Positions 16,952-26,780 of a stretch of DNA of 64,000 bases are shown in pieces. Both the position numbers and the translations under genes were made by a program. The stretch comes from Azospirillaceae bacterium. Lineage in GTDB: Bacteria; Pseudomonadota; Alphaproteobacteria; Azospirillales; Azospirillaceae. Location of the stretch: positions 310,001 through 374,000 of the forward strand of contig JARLIO010000034.1 in assembly GCA_031291675.1 (NCBI GenBank), in the 5' to 3' direction. The notes under the pieces are model-generated. The model searched no databases. It was not told the origin of the DNA and worked only from the letters and a program-made list of their open reading frames with translations. Each line of letters opens with the position of its first letter. The stretch's first letter is position 1.

Positions 16952-18408
16952 GTCAGAACGTCCCCCAGCAAAAACTGCAACGCCCGGTCCAGGCGGATAT
17001 GCGACAGACCGCGCCCGTCATCGCCAAGCCCGGGCGGCGGTTGAAAATCCAGGAACCGGACCGTTCCGGTATCGATATAAGGCGGAACCAGGCGGGCCGG
17101 CAGGGCGCCGGGATAGAGAACCGTGGGCGCGGTCCGGCCCAGCGGCGTGCCCCGGACACAGGACAGGGTCCGCCCCAGATGCGGGGACTGAACGCTGACG
17201 GTTGATTTGACCGCGGCGATCGCCATGGTTTCGACGCTCGCCCCGGCAAACCGGATCGCATTGCGGGCGTCGGCGACGAAGCCACCCAGCAGGTGCGCCA
17301 GGTCGTCGTGCTGATCAACGGCCAGATGGTCCGCCTTGGTTGCCGCGAACAGCACCCGATCGATCCGGCTGACCCCGATCAAGCGCTCCAGCCAATAGCC
17401 CCGACCATGGCGGAACGCCTCCAGCGCCGTCGTCAGCGCCACCGCGGTATCAGACACCGCCGGACTGCCCCGGGTCATCGCGCCCAGCAAATCGACCAGG
17501 ACGATCTGCCGGTCCAGCCCGGCGAAGTGGTCGCGGAAAAACCGGCCGACCACGGCGTCCTTGTACGCCTCAAACCGCTCGGCCATCGTCGCGTACAGCG
17601 AAGGTCGCAGCACCTCGCCCGCGGGCGGCGGCAACGGGCAGAACACCAGCAACGGCGCGCCGGCCAGGTCGCCCGGCTCGATGAACCGTCCGGGCTGGAG
17701 CAGGGTCAGGCCGGCCTCCGAGCGACGGCAGGCATGGAGATAATCGGTATAGGCGTCGGCCAACTGCCGCATCACGGTTTCATCGGCGGGCCCCGTCGGT
17801 GAAACGGCCGCCAACGCCTGGCGCCACGGCGCCGCCAGAGCCGCGCGCGGCGGCCGATCGGCGAGCGCCAGTGTTTCCGCCGACCAGGTCGCGAAATCGC
17901 GGGTCAGCAGCGGCAGGTCAAGCAGCCATTCCCCGGGATAATCGACGATATCCAGAACCAGGGTTGATTGCCGCTGCACGCGGCGCCGCAGCGGTGAGTG
18001 CGGCTGAAACCGGATCAGCAGCCGGATCTGGCCGAGCCCCCGAGTCGGCTCGGGCCACGCCGGTACCGGGCCGGTCAGGGCCGACAGATGCTGTTCAAAG
18101 GCAAAGCGCGGGACATCATGGCGCGGATGGGCTTCCAGCCGCGCGGCCTGGTAGCGTCCTTCGGCAATCACATCAAGAAACGGCAAGCGCCCGGCACGCA
18201 GCAAATTGTCGATCACCGAGGTGACGAAGACGGTCTTCCCCGAACGTCGCAACCCGGTGACCCCGAGCCTGATCCGGTTCTGAAACAACGTTCCCGCTCG
18301 TTCGCCCCATTGCTCCAGGGTCTGCAACGCCCAATCCGTGCTCGGAATGATCGACACCCAGCCTCTCTCCCGCCGGGCCGGCGATCGGCCTGGCTTTTCA
18401 ACGGGCAT
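16948..18408 (-). CDS. ycjX: YcjX-family predicted GTPase (DUF463)
   Basis: The protein has 486 residues. A P-loop, GLRRSGKTVFVTS, lies near residue 50, and the downstream DUF463 features DIVDYPGEWLLDLPLL and VLFAATKADHL (NKxD-like, here TKAD) agree with the family. It is a cytoplasmic nucleotide-binding protein thought to act with YcjF at the membrane under envelope stress. The ATG at 18408 begins MPVEKPGRS. Its stop overlaps the ycjF start (ATGA). Confidence 0.88.
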   Translation of the reverse strand: MPVEKPGRSPARRERGWVSIIPSTDWALQTLEQWGERAGTLFQNRIRLGVTGLRRSGKTVFVTSVIDNLLRAGRLPFLDVIAEGRYQAARLEAHPRHDVPRFAFEQHLSALTGPVPAWPEPTRGLGQIRLLIRFQPHSPLRRRVQRQSTLVLDIVDYPGEWLLDLPLLTRDFATWSAETLALADRPPRAALAAPWRQALAAVSPTGPADETVMRQLADAYTDYLHACRRSEAGLTLLQPGRFIEPGDLAGAPLLVFCPLPPPAGEVLRPSLYATMAERFEAYKDAVVGRFFRDHFAGLDRQIVLVDLLGAMTRGSPAVSDTAVALTTALEAFRHGRGYWLERLIGVSRIDRVLFAATKADHLAVDQHDDLAHLLGGFVADARNAIRFAGASVETMAIAAVKSTVSVQSPHLGRTLSCVRGTPLGRTAPTVLYPGALPARLVPPYIDTGTVRFLDFQPPPGLGDDGRGLSHIRLDRALQFLLGDVLT

Positions 18409-18587
18409 GGCGCCACCGCCATACCCCGACTCGCGGCGCTATTGATGGCAAGCGGCCACGCCGGTCACAAGATCGAAATGCCACAGGACGCCGCCGCCGT
18501 CACCGGGTCAATCCGATCGCACCGCGAGGTGACACAGAGTCGTCATGGAACAGTGATACCAAGGGCTAAACTTTGGAGGTTTTCGTC

Positions 18588-19115
18588 GTGACGATCATTC
18601 GTCGTTATTCCGTCCTTTTTGTCTGCACCGCGAATTCGATCCGCAGCATTTTCGCCGAATGCACCCTGCGGCGTTGGGGCCAGGGGCGGTTCGACGCCTT
18701 CAGCGCGGGCAGTCAGCCCCTTGGGGTCGTCGATCCGATGGCATCGTCACTGCTGGAGCGTCTGAATTATGACGTCGCGTCAGAAAATTTGCGCAGCAAG
18801 AGCTGGGATGAATTCTCGACCCCCGAGGCCCCTGTTTTGGACTTTGTCTTTGTCCTCGATGACGCCGTCTTCGCCCAGCCCCTGCCGGAATTTCCGGGTC
18901 AACCGGTGGTGACCGCGTGGGGCATCGACGATCCCCGGCTTCACGAGGGCCCGGAGGACCGTCGGATGCGCCTGTTGAAGCGGGTATACCTCGAAATCGA
19001 AAACCGCTCCAAGCTGTTCGCCAGTCTGCGGATGGAGGGCTTGAGCAATCTGACGCTCAAGACCCAACTCGACAGAATCGGCACGACCCAGGCCGAAGCG
19101 ATCAGTCCGAACTGA
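18588..19115 (+). CDS. Low-molecular-weight phosphatase / ArsC-type protein
   Basis: The protein has 175 residues. The phosphatase loop CTANSIRS near the N-terminus fits CX5R(S/T), preceded by VLFV and followed by IFAECTLRRWG and FSAGSQP, as in thioredoxin-linked arsenate reductases and LMW tyrosine phosphatases. A general acid Asp may be in GIDDPRLHEGPED. The C-terminal extension (LFASLRMEGLSNLTLKTQLD) is seen in alphaproteobacterial ArsC-like proteins. GTG 18588 is chosen because a GGAGG site lies eight bases upstream. No ars operon is present, so arsenate reduction is not certain. Confidence 0.8.
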   Translation: MTIIRRYSVLFVCTANSIRSIFAECTLRRWGQGRFDAFSAGSQPLGVVDPMASSLLERLNYDVASENLRSKSWDEFSTPEAPVLDFVFVLDDAVFAQPLPEFPGQPVVTAWGIDDPRLHEGPEDRRMRLLKRVYLEIENRSKLFASLRMEGLSNLTLKTQLDRIGTTQAEAISPN

Positions 19116-19531
19116 GGGTCCGAAGCGGTCTGCGGTCCCGGCATGGCCGGGGACCGCTTCAGACCTGCTGGCCGCCGCGCCGCCTCGACCAGGCCGGCGC
19201 CGACCATGCTCGTCCGGTCCTATCCTCCCGATCCGCATCGCCCCTGGGCCTGCAGATCGGCCTGTGCGCGTCCGGCATGAGCCTCTTCCCACGATCCGGC
19301 AGATACACATGATCCCCTGTTTTCCCGTGCTGAGGCCGAAGACCTGGCGGAGGCAGCGGTGGGGAAGGCCAGGGGCGTGACTGTGGCTGCGACAAAGGTC
19401 TTATTCCGGTAGCGCGTCAAAACGCGGAGATAGGCAAAACGCGGGCATCGGCCACCCCGGCGACCGTGTTACAAGAGCGGGCTCCTTGTGCCATCCCTGC
19501 CAGATCATCCTATCGCGTGAGGGCCGTTGCC
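19116..19531. other. Intergenic region with a strong 3' hairpin
   Basis: A 9-bp stem (GAAGCGGTC, 19122-19130, with 19152-19160) contains a competing inner stem GGTCCCGGC/GCCGGGGACC, directly after the phosphatase stop. It has no U-run but is a plausible transcript end. The remaining 370 bp show no gene. Confidence 0.5.
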
Positions 19532-20425
19532 GTGGCATCCCCCGAGACCCAACGCCTCCCGCCATCCCACCGGTCGCGCGGCAGAGCGCGGATCTATCGT
19601 GCCCTGGTCATCCTCGCGGCCCTGCTGCTTCGGGCCGGCCCTGTGATCGATGCGGCCAGCGCGCAGACCGGCCCGGGGCTGGGCGGACCGCAGCAGGGCG
19701 AAGTGATCCTCAATCAGGACAGCGACGTCCATTCCCTGCCGACGCCGGAGGGTAAGGTGGTGATGACACTGGCCAAAGGGCGCACCGTCGTCGCCTTCGA
19801 CACGCCGCGCAACACCGGCTGGACCCAGATCGCGATCGGCGGCCGCGACATCGGCTATGTCCCCTATGATCACCTCACCTCGATTTACGTTGTCCGCGAG
19901 GTCACCAGTCACGCCGCGGTGATTTCGACGGCGCGTTGGGCGGCGGGGCGCATGATCCCGATCAGCCAGATCGCCGCCAAGCCGGTCAGCGCCAAGCAGG
20001 TCCTGGGCCACAAAACGCGGCGGATCGCCCTGGCCGCGGGAACCGGGCTGGGTTTCGTGGCGATGAGGGGCAGCGAGGCCATGATGATGTCGGAAAGCGA
20101 TGCCAACCTGCTGGTACCGGTGTCGGCGTTGTTGCCGATTGTCGGGACCTATCCCAACGGCGCACGGCCCGGTGCAAATTTCTTTCTGGCCAAGGTCGGC
20201 GACTATCCGACATCGTCGACGGCGCACGCCGCCTGGTCACAGCTGGTCGCGACCTTCCCCGAGTATCAGGTGTTTTCACCCTTCGTTTACCCGGTGATCA
20301 CGGAAGCGAAAGAGCTTCATGTCCTGGCCTTTGGCCCGCTGACCCGGGACCAGGCCAACAATCAATGCATCACCCTGGCGCAAAAACTGCGAGATTGCTG
20401 GATCGTCGAAGCCACATCATATTGA
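19532..20425 (+). CDS. Exported SH3-like / SPOR-like domain protein
   Basis: The protein has 297 residues from GTG 19532 (GAGGG eight bases upstream; earlier GTG starts are possible). A basic N-terminus and a hydrophobic segment ending DAASAQT form a Sec signal peptide. Residues about 55-115 (VHSLPTPEGKVVMTLAKGRT to GRDIGYVPYDHL) read as a bacterial SH3 domain. The last 90 residues (FFLAKVGDYPTSSTA to LAFGPLTRDQANNQC) have SPOR-like beta-alpha-beta spacing. Both domains bind cell-wall glycan in other proteins, so a periplasmic wall-associated role is likely. Confidence 0.7.
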   Translation: MASPETQRLPPSHRSRGRARIYRALVILAALLLRAGPVIDAASAQTGPGLGGPQQGEVILNQDSDVHSLPTPEGKVVMTLAKGRTVVAFDTPRNTGWTQIAIGGRDIGYVPYDHLTSIYVVREVTSHAAVISTARWAAGRMIPISQIAAKPVSAKQVLGHKTRRIALAAGTGLGFVAMRGSEAMMMSESDANLLVPVSALLPIVGTYPNGARPGANFFLAKVGDYPTSSTAHAAWSQLVATFPEYQVFSPFVYPVITEAKELHVLAFGPLTRDQANNQCITLAQKLRDCWIVEATSY

Positions 20426-20448
20426 GGCCACGCGCGCAGGAACGGCGG

Positions 20449-20655
20449 TCAGGGGCTGCCTGGGCGCCATGCCATCAGTCCGACGGCGCTGCGATTGATT
20501 TCGAACCCCGCCACAGAGCGACCGGTGATGCCGGCATCCGTTGGCGCGGGCCGCGGCATGGCACGCAACAATGTCAGCACCATCACCGCGGCCAGCGCCG
20601 CTGCGACAATCACCAGGGACAGCGTGGAAGCCTGTTTGACACCCCAAAGTCCCAT
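20449..20655 (-). CDS. Small single-span membrane protein
   Basis: The protein has 68 residues. A hydrophobic helix, LSLVIVAAALAAVMVLTLL, occupies residues about 12-30, followed by a polar tail containing RSVAGFEINRSAVG. The ATG at 20655 has GGGGGA six bases upstream, which makes expression plausible. It lies 31 bp after the TPR-like exported protein on the same strand and could be its operon partner. No family recognised. Confidence 0.55.
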   Translation of the reverse strand: MGLWGVKQASTLSLVIVAAALAAVMVLTLLRAMPRPAPTDAGITGRSVAGFEINRSAVGLMAWRPGSP

Positions 20656-20686
20656 ATCATTCCCCCGTCACCGCACCGGCACCCGG

Positions 20687-22102
20687 TCATTCAAGCATCG
20701 GGAATCCGGTTTCGATCTCGACCAAGCCTGACAGCAGTGGCACACCGATGTCACGCTTGGTATAGGCACTGGATTTCTCTGCGGCCGCCAGCGCATCCGT
20801 AAAGGTCTGCCGCCACCGTTGGTCGCTAAAGGTCAGACGCTCCACCTTGGCCCGTTGAATCAGGATCTTCGGCTTTTTCCCGGCATTGTCATCCGCCAGC
20901 TTGTTGAGCCGGTCAGTGAGATCGGCGACCAAAGCCGCCGTCGACGGCCCCCGTTTGATCAGCCCGCCGATCATCCGCGCAAAGACCTCTGCCTGTAAAT
21001 CGCTATCCTTGATCGTCTCGGCGAACGCCAGGGTCTGCGCCGTCTCACCCCGCGCGCACAGCCGGCCCAGCACCGCAGGGACCGTCCAGGGATTTTCCTG
21101 CTGAACCGTCCGCATCAGATTGAGCGCCAGATCCGGGTCGGCCAGATCACCTGCGGCCACGGCCAGTTCCGCCGGACAACAATCACTCTTTTCCGGACTG
21201 TCATGAAATCGCGAATATTGCTGCTGCACCGTGTTGAGAAACAGCGTGCGGGCCTCGGCCTCATGGCCGATCCGGTATTCGGCCTGGGCGACCAAACCCA
21301 GCTCCCACTTGCAGTCATGCTTCGTGGCGTAACTGGCCGCCTCGCTGGTCACGGATGCGGCGAGATCCCGTTCGTTGCGCCACAGCGCGGCCTTGGCGAT
21401 GTCGGTGAGATCGTAGCTGCGAATCGAGCAATCGTCGAACTTGCGCGCGAACTGAAGCGCCAGATCGCTCTGGCCGGTCAGGGCCAACGCCCGGGGCACA
21501 TAGAAATCCTCGTCGGCGCTCTCCGTCATCTTGCGGCGCAGTGCCGAAACGAAGGGTGCGATCAGGGTCCGCGCCCGCGGCTGATCGCCGAGGTTGTAGT
21601 AGGCGACGGCGAGCCCCAACCAGTCCCAGCGGGCCTGGGCGATAGGGTACTCGATCGGCGGCAGGATCTGTTCAACACGGTACAAAAAGCAGGCATCCGA
21701 TATCGGATCGTTGCAGACCAGCGCGTGAACGCGGTTGTGAAACTCGACGACATCAAAATCGCCAATGAACTGATTGGTCGCCAGTTGCACCGCGAGCGGG
21801 CTTTCCGGGTCGTGCTGAACGATTTCATTCAGGATCCGGTCGGCCTCCTTCAGCAGGCTGCTCTCTTCCGCCGAATCATAGGTGCTGTCGGCACGTTCGA
21901 TCAGTTTCATCGCCTGGATGAACTGGCGATTGGCGGCGCTCACCGCGTCTTCGGCGCGCGCAGCCGGCGCCCCGGCCGTGAGAATCACCAAGGCCGCGGC
22001 GATCAGGCAAAACGCCCGGCCGGTCGTGACGGGCCACAACCATAAGACGACACAAGAAGCCCCCTTGCGACGCTCACCGCCACGCCACCTGCACACGGAC
22101 AT
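20687..22102 (-). CDS. Exported helical-repeat (TPR-like) protein, unknown function
   Basis: The protein has 471 residues. A signal peptide (AFCLIAAALVILTAGAPAARAED) precedes an alpha-helical repeat protein: paired amphipathic helices such as ALALTGQSDLALQFARKF, RIGHEAEARTLFLNTVQQ and ARGETAQTLAFAETIKD recur about every 34-40 residues, the TPR/SEL1 spacing. Eight or so cysteines in the mature part suit periplasmic disulfides. The ATG at 22102 has only a weak ribosome site. Such proteins are scaffolds; partners unknown. A small membrane protein follows in the same direction. Confidence 0.7.
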   Translation of the reverse strand: MSVCRWRGGERRKGASCVVLWLWPVTTGRAFCLIAAALVILTAGAPAARAEDAVSAANRQFIQAMKLIERADSTYDSAEESSLLKEADRILNEIVQHDPESPLAVQLATNQFIGDFDVVEFHNRVHALVCNDPISDACFLYRVEQILPPIEYPIAQARWDWLGLAVAYYNLGDQPRARTLIAPFVSALRRKMTESADEDFYVPRALALTGQSDLALQFARKFDDCSIRSYDLTDIAKAALWRNERDLAASVTSEAASYATKHDCKWELGLVAQAEYRIGHEAEARTLFLNTVQQQYSRFHDSPEKSDCCPAELAVAAGDLADPDLALNLMRTVQQENPWTVPAVLGRLCARGETAQTLAFAETIKDSDLQAEVFARMIGGLIKRGPSTAALVADLTDRLNKLADDNAGKKPKILIQRAKVERLTFSDQRWRQTFTDALAAAEKSSAYTKRDIGVPLLSGLVEIETGFPMLE

Positions 22103-22403
22103 CAAACTGACCCTTGAAGCAACCCCGCACCCCGCCCTCGCGGCTTTCGCGCTGCGGTATGCCGAACACCACTGATAAACCACGGCGCGAGGCCTTGCGA
22201 TCCTGGATTTGTCAAGCGTGGTTTCTTTGCCCGAAGTGAGGCATTAACGCAACTACGACGGCGCCCTTTGGCCGCTCCCTGATAAATCCGCCTTCGTAAT
22301 AATCCCCAAAGCGCGAGGATCGTCCGCAATCGCGTCGTCAACACAGTGGCAAGAGCGGCGTTCCGGAAGCCCCGCACCGCCGCGGCGACGGCGAAAACAG
22401 AGC

Positions 22404-23297
22404 TCAGGCAAACATCGGCCGATCCACCAGCGCGGCAATCTCTTCGGCCAGGACCTCGGCAACATTGCGGCGGGATCGTGGATCGGCCAGCAGTGTTTCG
22501 TCATCACGGTTGGACAGGAACCCGGTCTCGATCAGCACGCTGGGAATGTCCGGCGCCCGCAGCACCGCGAAATTGGCGGCCCGCATCGGGTTTTCCAGCA
22601 AACGCAGATGCCGGCCGCAGCCATCGACGATCGCGGCCTGCGTCTGCAAGGAGGAATTGCGGGTCTGCCGCACCACCAGCTTCTGCAGCACCGCTGCGAC
22701 CTGGGCGTCGACAACCGGAATCACGAAACCGCCCGGGCCGTTTTCACGCTGCGCCAGGGCCGCGGCGAGCGCATCGGTGCCATGCTCCGCCAAGGTATAA
22801 ACCGAGAGCCCGCGCGCCTCACGGTTGGGTGCGCTATCGGCGTGAATAGAAATGAACAGATCAGCCTTGGCGTGCTCGGCGATCGCCACCCGGTCATCCA
22901 GCGCGATGAATTCGTCCTGGTTCCGGGTCAAGCGAACCTTGATCCCGGGGTGATGGCTCAACTGGCGCTGGATCGTCTGGCACAGGTCCAGCGTCACGGC
23001 CTTCTCATAAGTGCCACGACCACCGATCGTCCCGGGATCATGGCCACCGTGCCCGGGATCAATCACAACGACACGGGGACGCCGGGTCAAGGCCTCCGGA
23101 ACCTGTGGCTTGGTCCCCGGGCGGATCAGTGCCCCAGCCCGGTCCAGCAGGGCGGATCGCGGCTTGCGTGACGTCAGAGAGGCCGGCTCCGCGGCCGCGA
23201 TCCCCGGAATTGTGATGGCGACACCCAGGAACGGCGCCGTCAACGCCAGCCGCAGCAATGCGCGTCGTTGCGGCGACACGGACCCAACCTTGGCCAT
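22404..23297 (-). CDS. N-acetylmuramoyl-L-alanine amidase (Amidase_3), Tat-type export
   Basis: The protein has 297 residues. The N-terminus SPQRRALLRLALTAPFL is a Tat-like twin-arginine signal, as in E. coli AmiA/AmiC. The zinc amidase domain shows VVIDPGHGGHDPGTIG (first His), YEKAVTLDL (Glu), ISIHADSAPN (second His) and VLIETGFLSNRDDE (catalytic Glu). It cleaves the amide between MurNAc and the stem peptide in daughter-cell separation or wall turnover. There is no AMIN domain, so it is closer to AmiA size. The ATG at 23297 has GAGGGTGA upstream. Confidence 0.9.
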   Translation of the reverse strand: MAKVGSVSPQRRALLRLALTAPFLGVAITIPGIAAAEPASLTSRKPRSALLDRAGALIRPGTKPQVPEALTRRPRVVVIDPGHGGHDPGTIGGRGTYEKAVTLDLCQTIQRQLSHHPGIKVRLTRNQDEFIALDDRVAIAEHAKADLFISIHADSAPNREARGLSVYTLAEHGTDALAAALAQRENGPGGFVIPVVDAQVAAVLQKLVVRQTRNSSLQTQAAIVDGCGRHLRLLENPMRAANFAVLRAPDIPSVLIETGFLSNRDDETLLADPRSRRNVAEVLAEEIAALVDRPMFA

Positions 23298-23567
23298 GCG
23301 ATTTTCACCCTCACCAAACGGTATCGTCCGCCGGTCACGGCCGCCCCAGGCCGCACGAAACCCGCGACGCAGCCTTCTTAACACAGCGTTTGCAGAAAGT
23401 CGCGTAACACGTTGGCGACGCGGCCCGAATCTGCTTTCGGGCAAAAATGCTTCGGTCAAGCTCGATCCGAGAGAATACGACTAAAGTTTTAGAGCAATTC
23501 ATGTCCATGCCGTTGATGAGACGGGCCCCTGGCACTATCCTTAGGCTCAAGTTGATGGAGGTGGCCG

Positions 23568-23732
23568 ATGAAAGAGACTTTTATCCGGATCATTCGTCAG
23601 GAGCAACGTCAGCTCGAAAGCGAAATAGCGGCCGAGCAACGGTCCCTACATCCCGATCTCGCTCGCCTGGCCGTATTGCAGCGTGAAGAATCGAGTCTGC
23701 GGCGCCAACTTGACCGGATTCCGGATGCATGA
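23568..23732 (+). CDS. YdcH-like small coiled-coil protein (DUF465 type)
   Basis: The protein has 54 residues. A perfect GGAGG lies six bases before ATG 23568. The sequence is almost entirely charged amphipathic helix (RQEQRQLESEIAAEQRS, then HPDLARLAVLQREESSLRRQL), with the HPDLARL...L...L pattern of the DUF465/YdcH family. The family's function is unknown; members are cytosolic helical hairpins. An intrinsic terminator follows 40 bp later, which makes this a complete one-gene transcription unit. Confidence 0.75.
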   Translation: MKETFIRIIRQEQRQLESEIAAEQRSLHPDLARLAVLQREESSLRRQLDRIPDA

Positions 23733-23772
23733 CGATTGACCGCATTCCCGGCTCGAACGCAACCGGGTGCTG

Positions 23773-23801
23773 AGCTGCGGGCCTGACGACCCGCAGCTTT
23801 T
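23773..23801 (+). terminator. Intrinsic terminator
   Basis: A perfect 9-bp stem AGCTGCGGG/CCCGCAGCT with an 8-base loop is followed at once by TTTT. It is the best rho-independent terminator I see in the window and ends the small YdcH-like gene before the convergent pmbA. Confidence 0.85.
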
Positions 23802-23817
23802 CTATTGGTGGCGCCGG

Positions 23818-25152
23818 CTACAGCCCGGCAACCGTCATTCCCTCGATGCGAACCGTCGGCGCATCCATGCCGAACTTCCGCTCCAGATCATTGGCCGGTT
23901 CAAGGGCCAGGAACATGTCCTTGAGGTTGCCCGCGACGGTCACACCGCTGACGGGATAAGCCAATTCACCGTTCTCGATCCAAAAGCCGGCGGCGCCGCG
24001 GCTATAGTCGCCGGTGACGCCATTGACCGCCGAGCCCATCATCTCGGTGATATAGAACCCGTCCTGGATTTCACCGATCAGGGCCTGGGGCGTCCGGGCG
24101 CCCGGCTCGAGATAGAGATTGCCGGGCGACGGCGAGGGCGGGCTGGCCGTCCCGCGACTGGCATGGCCGGTGGAACGCAACCCCAGTTGGCGCGCCGAGC
24201 GCAAATCGAGCAGCCAGGTCGTCAGCACCCCATCAGCGATCAGCGCGCGACGACGATTGGCGACACCTTCGCCATCGAACGGCCGCGACCGCAGGCCGCG
24301 GCTGACATGGGGATCATCGATGATCTGGATCGTCGGGCCGAAAATCGGCTGATTGAGTTTGTCTTTGAGAAAGCTGGTGCCCCGGGTGATCGACGGCCCG
24401 GCGATGGCACCCACCAGATGCCCGACCAGGCCCCGGGCAACCCTTGGATCAAACACCACCGGCACCTTGCGTGTCGTGACCTTGCGCGGATTGAGGCGTC
24501 GCACCGCACGTTCGCCCGCGCGACGGCCCAATTCGGCGGCATCGTCGAGATCCTCGGCATAGACGGCGGTGGAGAAGTCGTAATCCCGCTCCATGCCGGT
24601 GCCGGTGCCGGCCAGCACAACCACCGACAGGCTGCGCCGGGAAATGCCATAGCCCCCCGAAAAACCATTGGAGCCCACCAGCGCAACCCGGGTCCGCCCC
24701 CAACTGGCCTCGGCGCCCTCGGAGTTGGTGACCCCGGCGACAGCGCGCGCCGCCTCCTCGCCAATCCGCGCCTGCTCGATCAGCGTTGCCGCGGTGGGCT
24801 CGGCCGGATCGTCGAGATCGAGATCGGGCCAGTCATGCGCCAGATCCTCCGCGGCCGCGAGGCCACAATAGGGATCCTCGGGGACGACACGGGCCATCGC
24901 GACCGCGCGTTCAACCAGCTCCGCCAACGCCGCGGCGCTGCGATCGCTGCTCGACACCATGGCCTGCCGCGTGCCGACCAACACGCGCAGCCCCAGATCA
25001 CCGGATTCCGAGCGCTCCAGCTTCTCGGGCTCGCCGAGACGTTGGGCCAGCGACAGCGACGCCGAGTCGAACAGCACGGCGTCGGCGGCGTCGGCGCCGG
25101 CGGCCCGGGCTTTGTGGATCAGGTCATCGAGAAGCGACAGGGCATCGATCAT
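23818..25152 (-). CDS. pmbA: TldD/PmbA-family metalloprotease subunit (PmbA/TldE)
   Basis: The protein has 444 residues. It matches PmbA/TldE throughout: the N-terminal ERSESGDLGLRVLVGTRQAM strand region, SVVVLAGTGTGMERDYDFS and the C-terminal GFYITEMMGSAVNGVTGDYS. TldD carries the HExxxH zinc site and PmbA does not; none is seen here, as expected. With TldD it forms a heterodimeric protease that matures modified peptides (microcins) and degrades CcdA in E. coli. tldD is not in the window. The ATG at 25152 has GGAGAT upstream. It lies downstream of ubiD in the same direction. Confidence 0.92.
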   Translation of the reverse strand: MIDALSLLDDLIHKARAAGADAADAVLFDSASLSLAQRLGEPEKLERSESGDLGLRVLVGTRQAMVSSSDRSAAALAELVERAVAMARVVPEDPYCGLAAAEDLAHDWPDLDLDDPAEPTAATLIEQARIGEEAARAVAGVTNSEGAEASWGRTRVALVGSNGFSGGYGISRRSLSVVVLAGTGTGMERDYDFSTAVYAEDLDDAAELGRRAGERAVRRLNPRKVTTRKVPVVFDPRVARGLVGHLVGAIAGPSITRGTSFLKDKLNQPIFGPTIQIIDDPHVSRGLRSRPFDGEGVANRRRALIADGVLTTWLLDLRSARQLGLRSTGHASRGTASPPSPSPGNLYLEPGARTPQALIGEIQDGFYITEMMGSAVNGVTGDYSRGAAGFWIENGELAYPVSGVTVAGNLKDMFLALEPANDLERKFGMDAPTVRIEGMTVAGL

Positions 25153-25271
25153 ACGCGGATCTCCGTGTGACGGCCGCCGGACGGAACAAGCCGGGGACCG
25201 GGCTGGAAGAAAAACAGGACAAGGGCGTGACGTCTACAGGCAGCGTGCCGGTATCGCCATGAAGCCGCCCG

Positions 25272-26780
25272 TCACCAGATCGATGGACCGGCGCCGGGAA
25301 GGCCATAGCTGGCCCATTTGCGGGTGACATCGTCGATGACGCTATCGCTCATCCGGATCTTGCGACCCCATTCCCGCCTGGTCTCCGGGGGCCATTTATT
25401 GGTGGCGTCCAAGCCGGCCTTGCCACCCAGGCCGCTGTCGGGACTGGCGAAGTCAAGATAGTCAATCGGTGTGCCCTCGAGCACGGTGATGTCGCGCGCC
25501 GGATCCATCCGGGTACTGATCGCCCACATCACGTCCTTCCAATTGCGCGCATCAATGTCATCGTCAACGACGATGACCCATTTGGTATACATGAACTGAC
25601 GCAGATAGGACCACACCCCCATCATGACCCGCTTGGCATGGCCGGGATAGGCCTTGCGGATGCTGACAACCGCGATCCGGTAGGAGCAGCCTTCGGGCGG
25701 CAGCCAGAAATCGACGATTTCCGGGAACTGCTGGATCAACAGGGGAATAAAGACCTCATTGAGCGCCTCGCCCAGGACGCTGGGCTCATCGGGCGGGCGG
25801 CCGGTGAAGGTCGAGAGATAGATCGGATCGCGACGCATCGTGATCGCGGTCACCTGGAACACCGGGAAGCGTTCGACCGCGTTGTAATAGCCGGTATGGT
25901 CACCATAGGGACCTTCATCACCGGTTTCATCAAGGCTGACCAGCCCCTCCAGAATGATCTCGGCCTGGGCCGGAACCTTGAGCGGCACCGTCTTGCAATC
26001 AACCAGGTCGACCCGGCGGCCGCGCAGCAGCCCGGCAAACTGATATTCCGACAAGGTCTCCGGCACCGGTGTCACCGCGGCCAGGATCGTCGCCGGGTCC
26101 GCGCCGAGAACCACCGCGGCGGGCAACGGTTCCGGGCGACCCGACGCGGCCCAGCGCTGATGGTGCTGGGCGCCGCCGCGATGCCTCAACCAGCGCATCA
26201 GGGTGCGGTCGCGGCCCAGCACCTGCATGCGGTAGATGCCGAGATTGAAATTGTCCTCGCGTTTGGTCGTGGGGCCACGGGTCACGACCAGCGGCCAGGT
26301 GATCAGCGGCGCCGGTTCCCCGGGCCAGCAGGTTTGAACCGGCAGCAGGCCGAGATCGATATCGTCGCCCTGCAGCACGATCTCCTGACACGGCGCCGAC
26401 GAGACCGTCTTCGGTTTCATCGCCAGAACCGTCCGCGCCAGCGGGATCAGGCCCAGCGCCTCGCGGAAGCCGCCGGGCGGCTCGGGCTGGCGCAGGAACG
26501 CCAGCGTTTCGCCGACCTGGCGCAATTCGCCCGGTTCACGATCCATGCCCCAGGCCACACGTTCGACGGTACCGAACAGGTTGATCAGCACCGGCATCGC
26601 CGAGCGCCGACCATCGGCCTTGAGAACATGCTCGAACAGCACCGCCGGCCCCTGCTGGGCCAGCAGCCGGGTGTGGATCTCGGTGATCTCCAGGACCGAC
26701 GACACCGGCGTCGAGACCCGCACCAGACGACCGGCGCGTTCCAGCCGGTCCATGAATTCACGAAGCGAGGCGTAGGGCAT
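25272..26780 (-). CDS. ubiD: 4-hydroxy-3-polyprenylbenzoate decarboxylase (UbiD)
   Basis: The protein has 502 residues, the family length. It decarboxylates 3-polyprenyl-4-hydroxybenzoate in ubiquinone synthesis using prenylated FMN supplied by UbiX. Diagnostic stretches are [31 protein letters not shown], the prFMN/metal region [13 protein letters not shown] with catalytic Glu/Arg nearby, and [21 protein letters not shown]. The ATG at 26780 (MPYASLREF) has GGAAAG seven bases upstream. ubiX is not seen nearby, while ubiA lies two genes upstream on the same strand. Confidence 0.95.
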   Translation of the reverse strand: MPYASLREFMDRLERAGRLVRVSTPVSSVLEITEIHTRLLAQQGPAVLFEHVLKADGRRSAMPVLINLFGTVERVAWGMDREPGELRQVGETLAFLRQPEPPGGFREALGLIPLARTVLAMKPKTVSSAPCQEIVLQGDDIDLGLLPVQTCWPGEPAPLITWPLVVTRGPTTKREDNFNLGIYRMQVLGRDRTLMRWLRHRGGAQHHQRWAASGRPEPLPAAVVLGADPATILAAVTPVPETLSEYQFAGLLRGRRVDLVDCKTVPLKVPAQAEIILEGLVSLDETGDEGPYGDHTGYYNAVERFPVFQVTAITMRRDPIYLSTFTGRPPDEPSVLGEALNEVFIPLLIQQFPEIVDFWLPPEGCSYRIAVVSIRKAYPGHAKRVMMGVWSYLRQFMYTKWVIVVDDDIDARNWKDVMWAISTRMDPARDITVLEGTPIDYLDFASPDSGLGGKAGLDATNKWPPETRREWGRKIRMSDSVIDDVTRKWASYGLPGAGPSIW

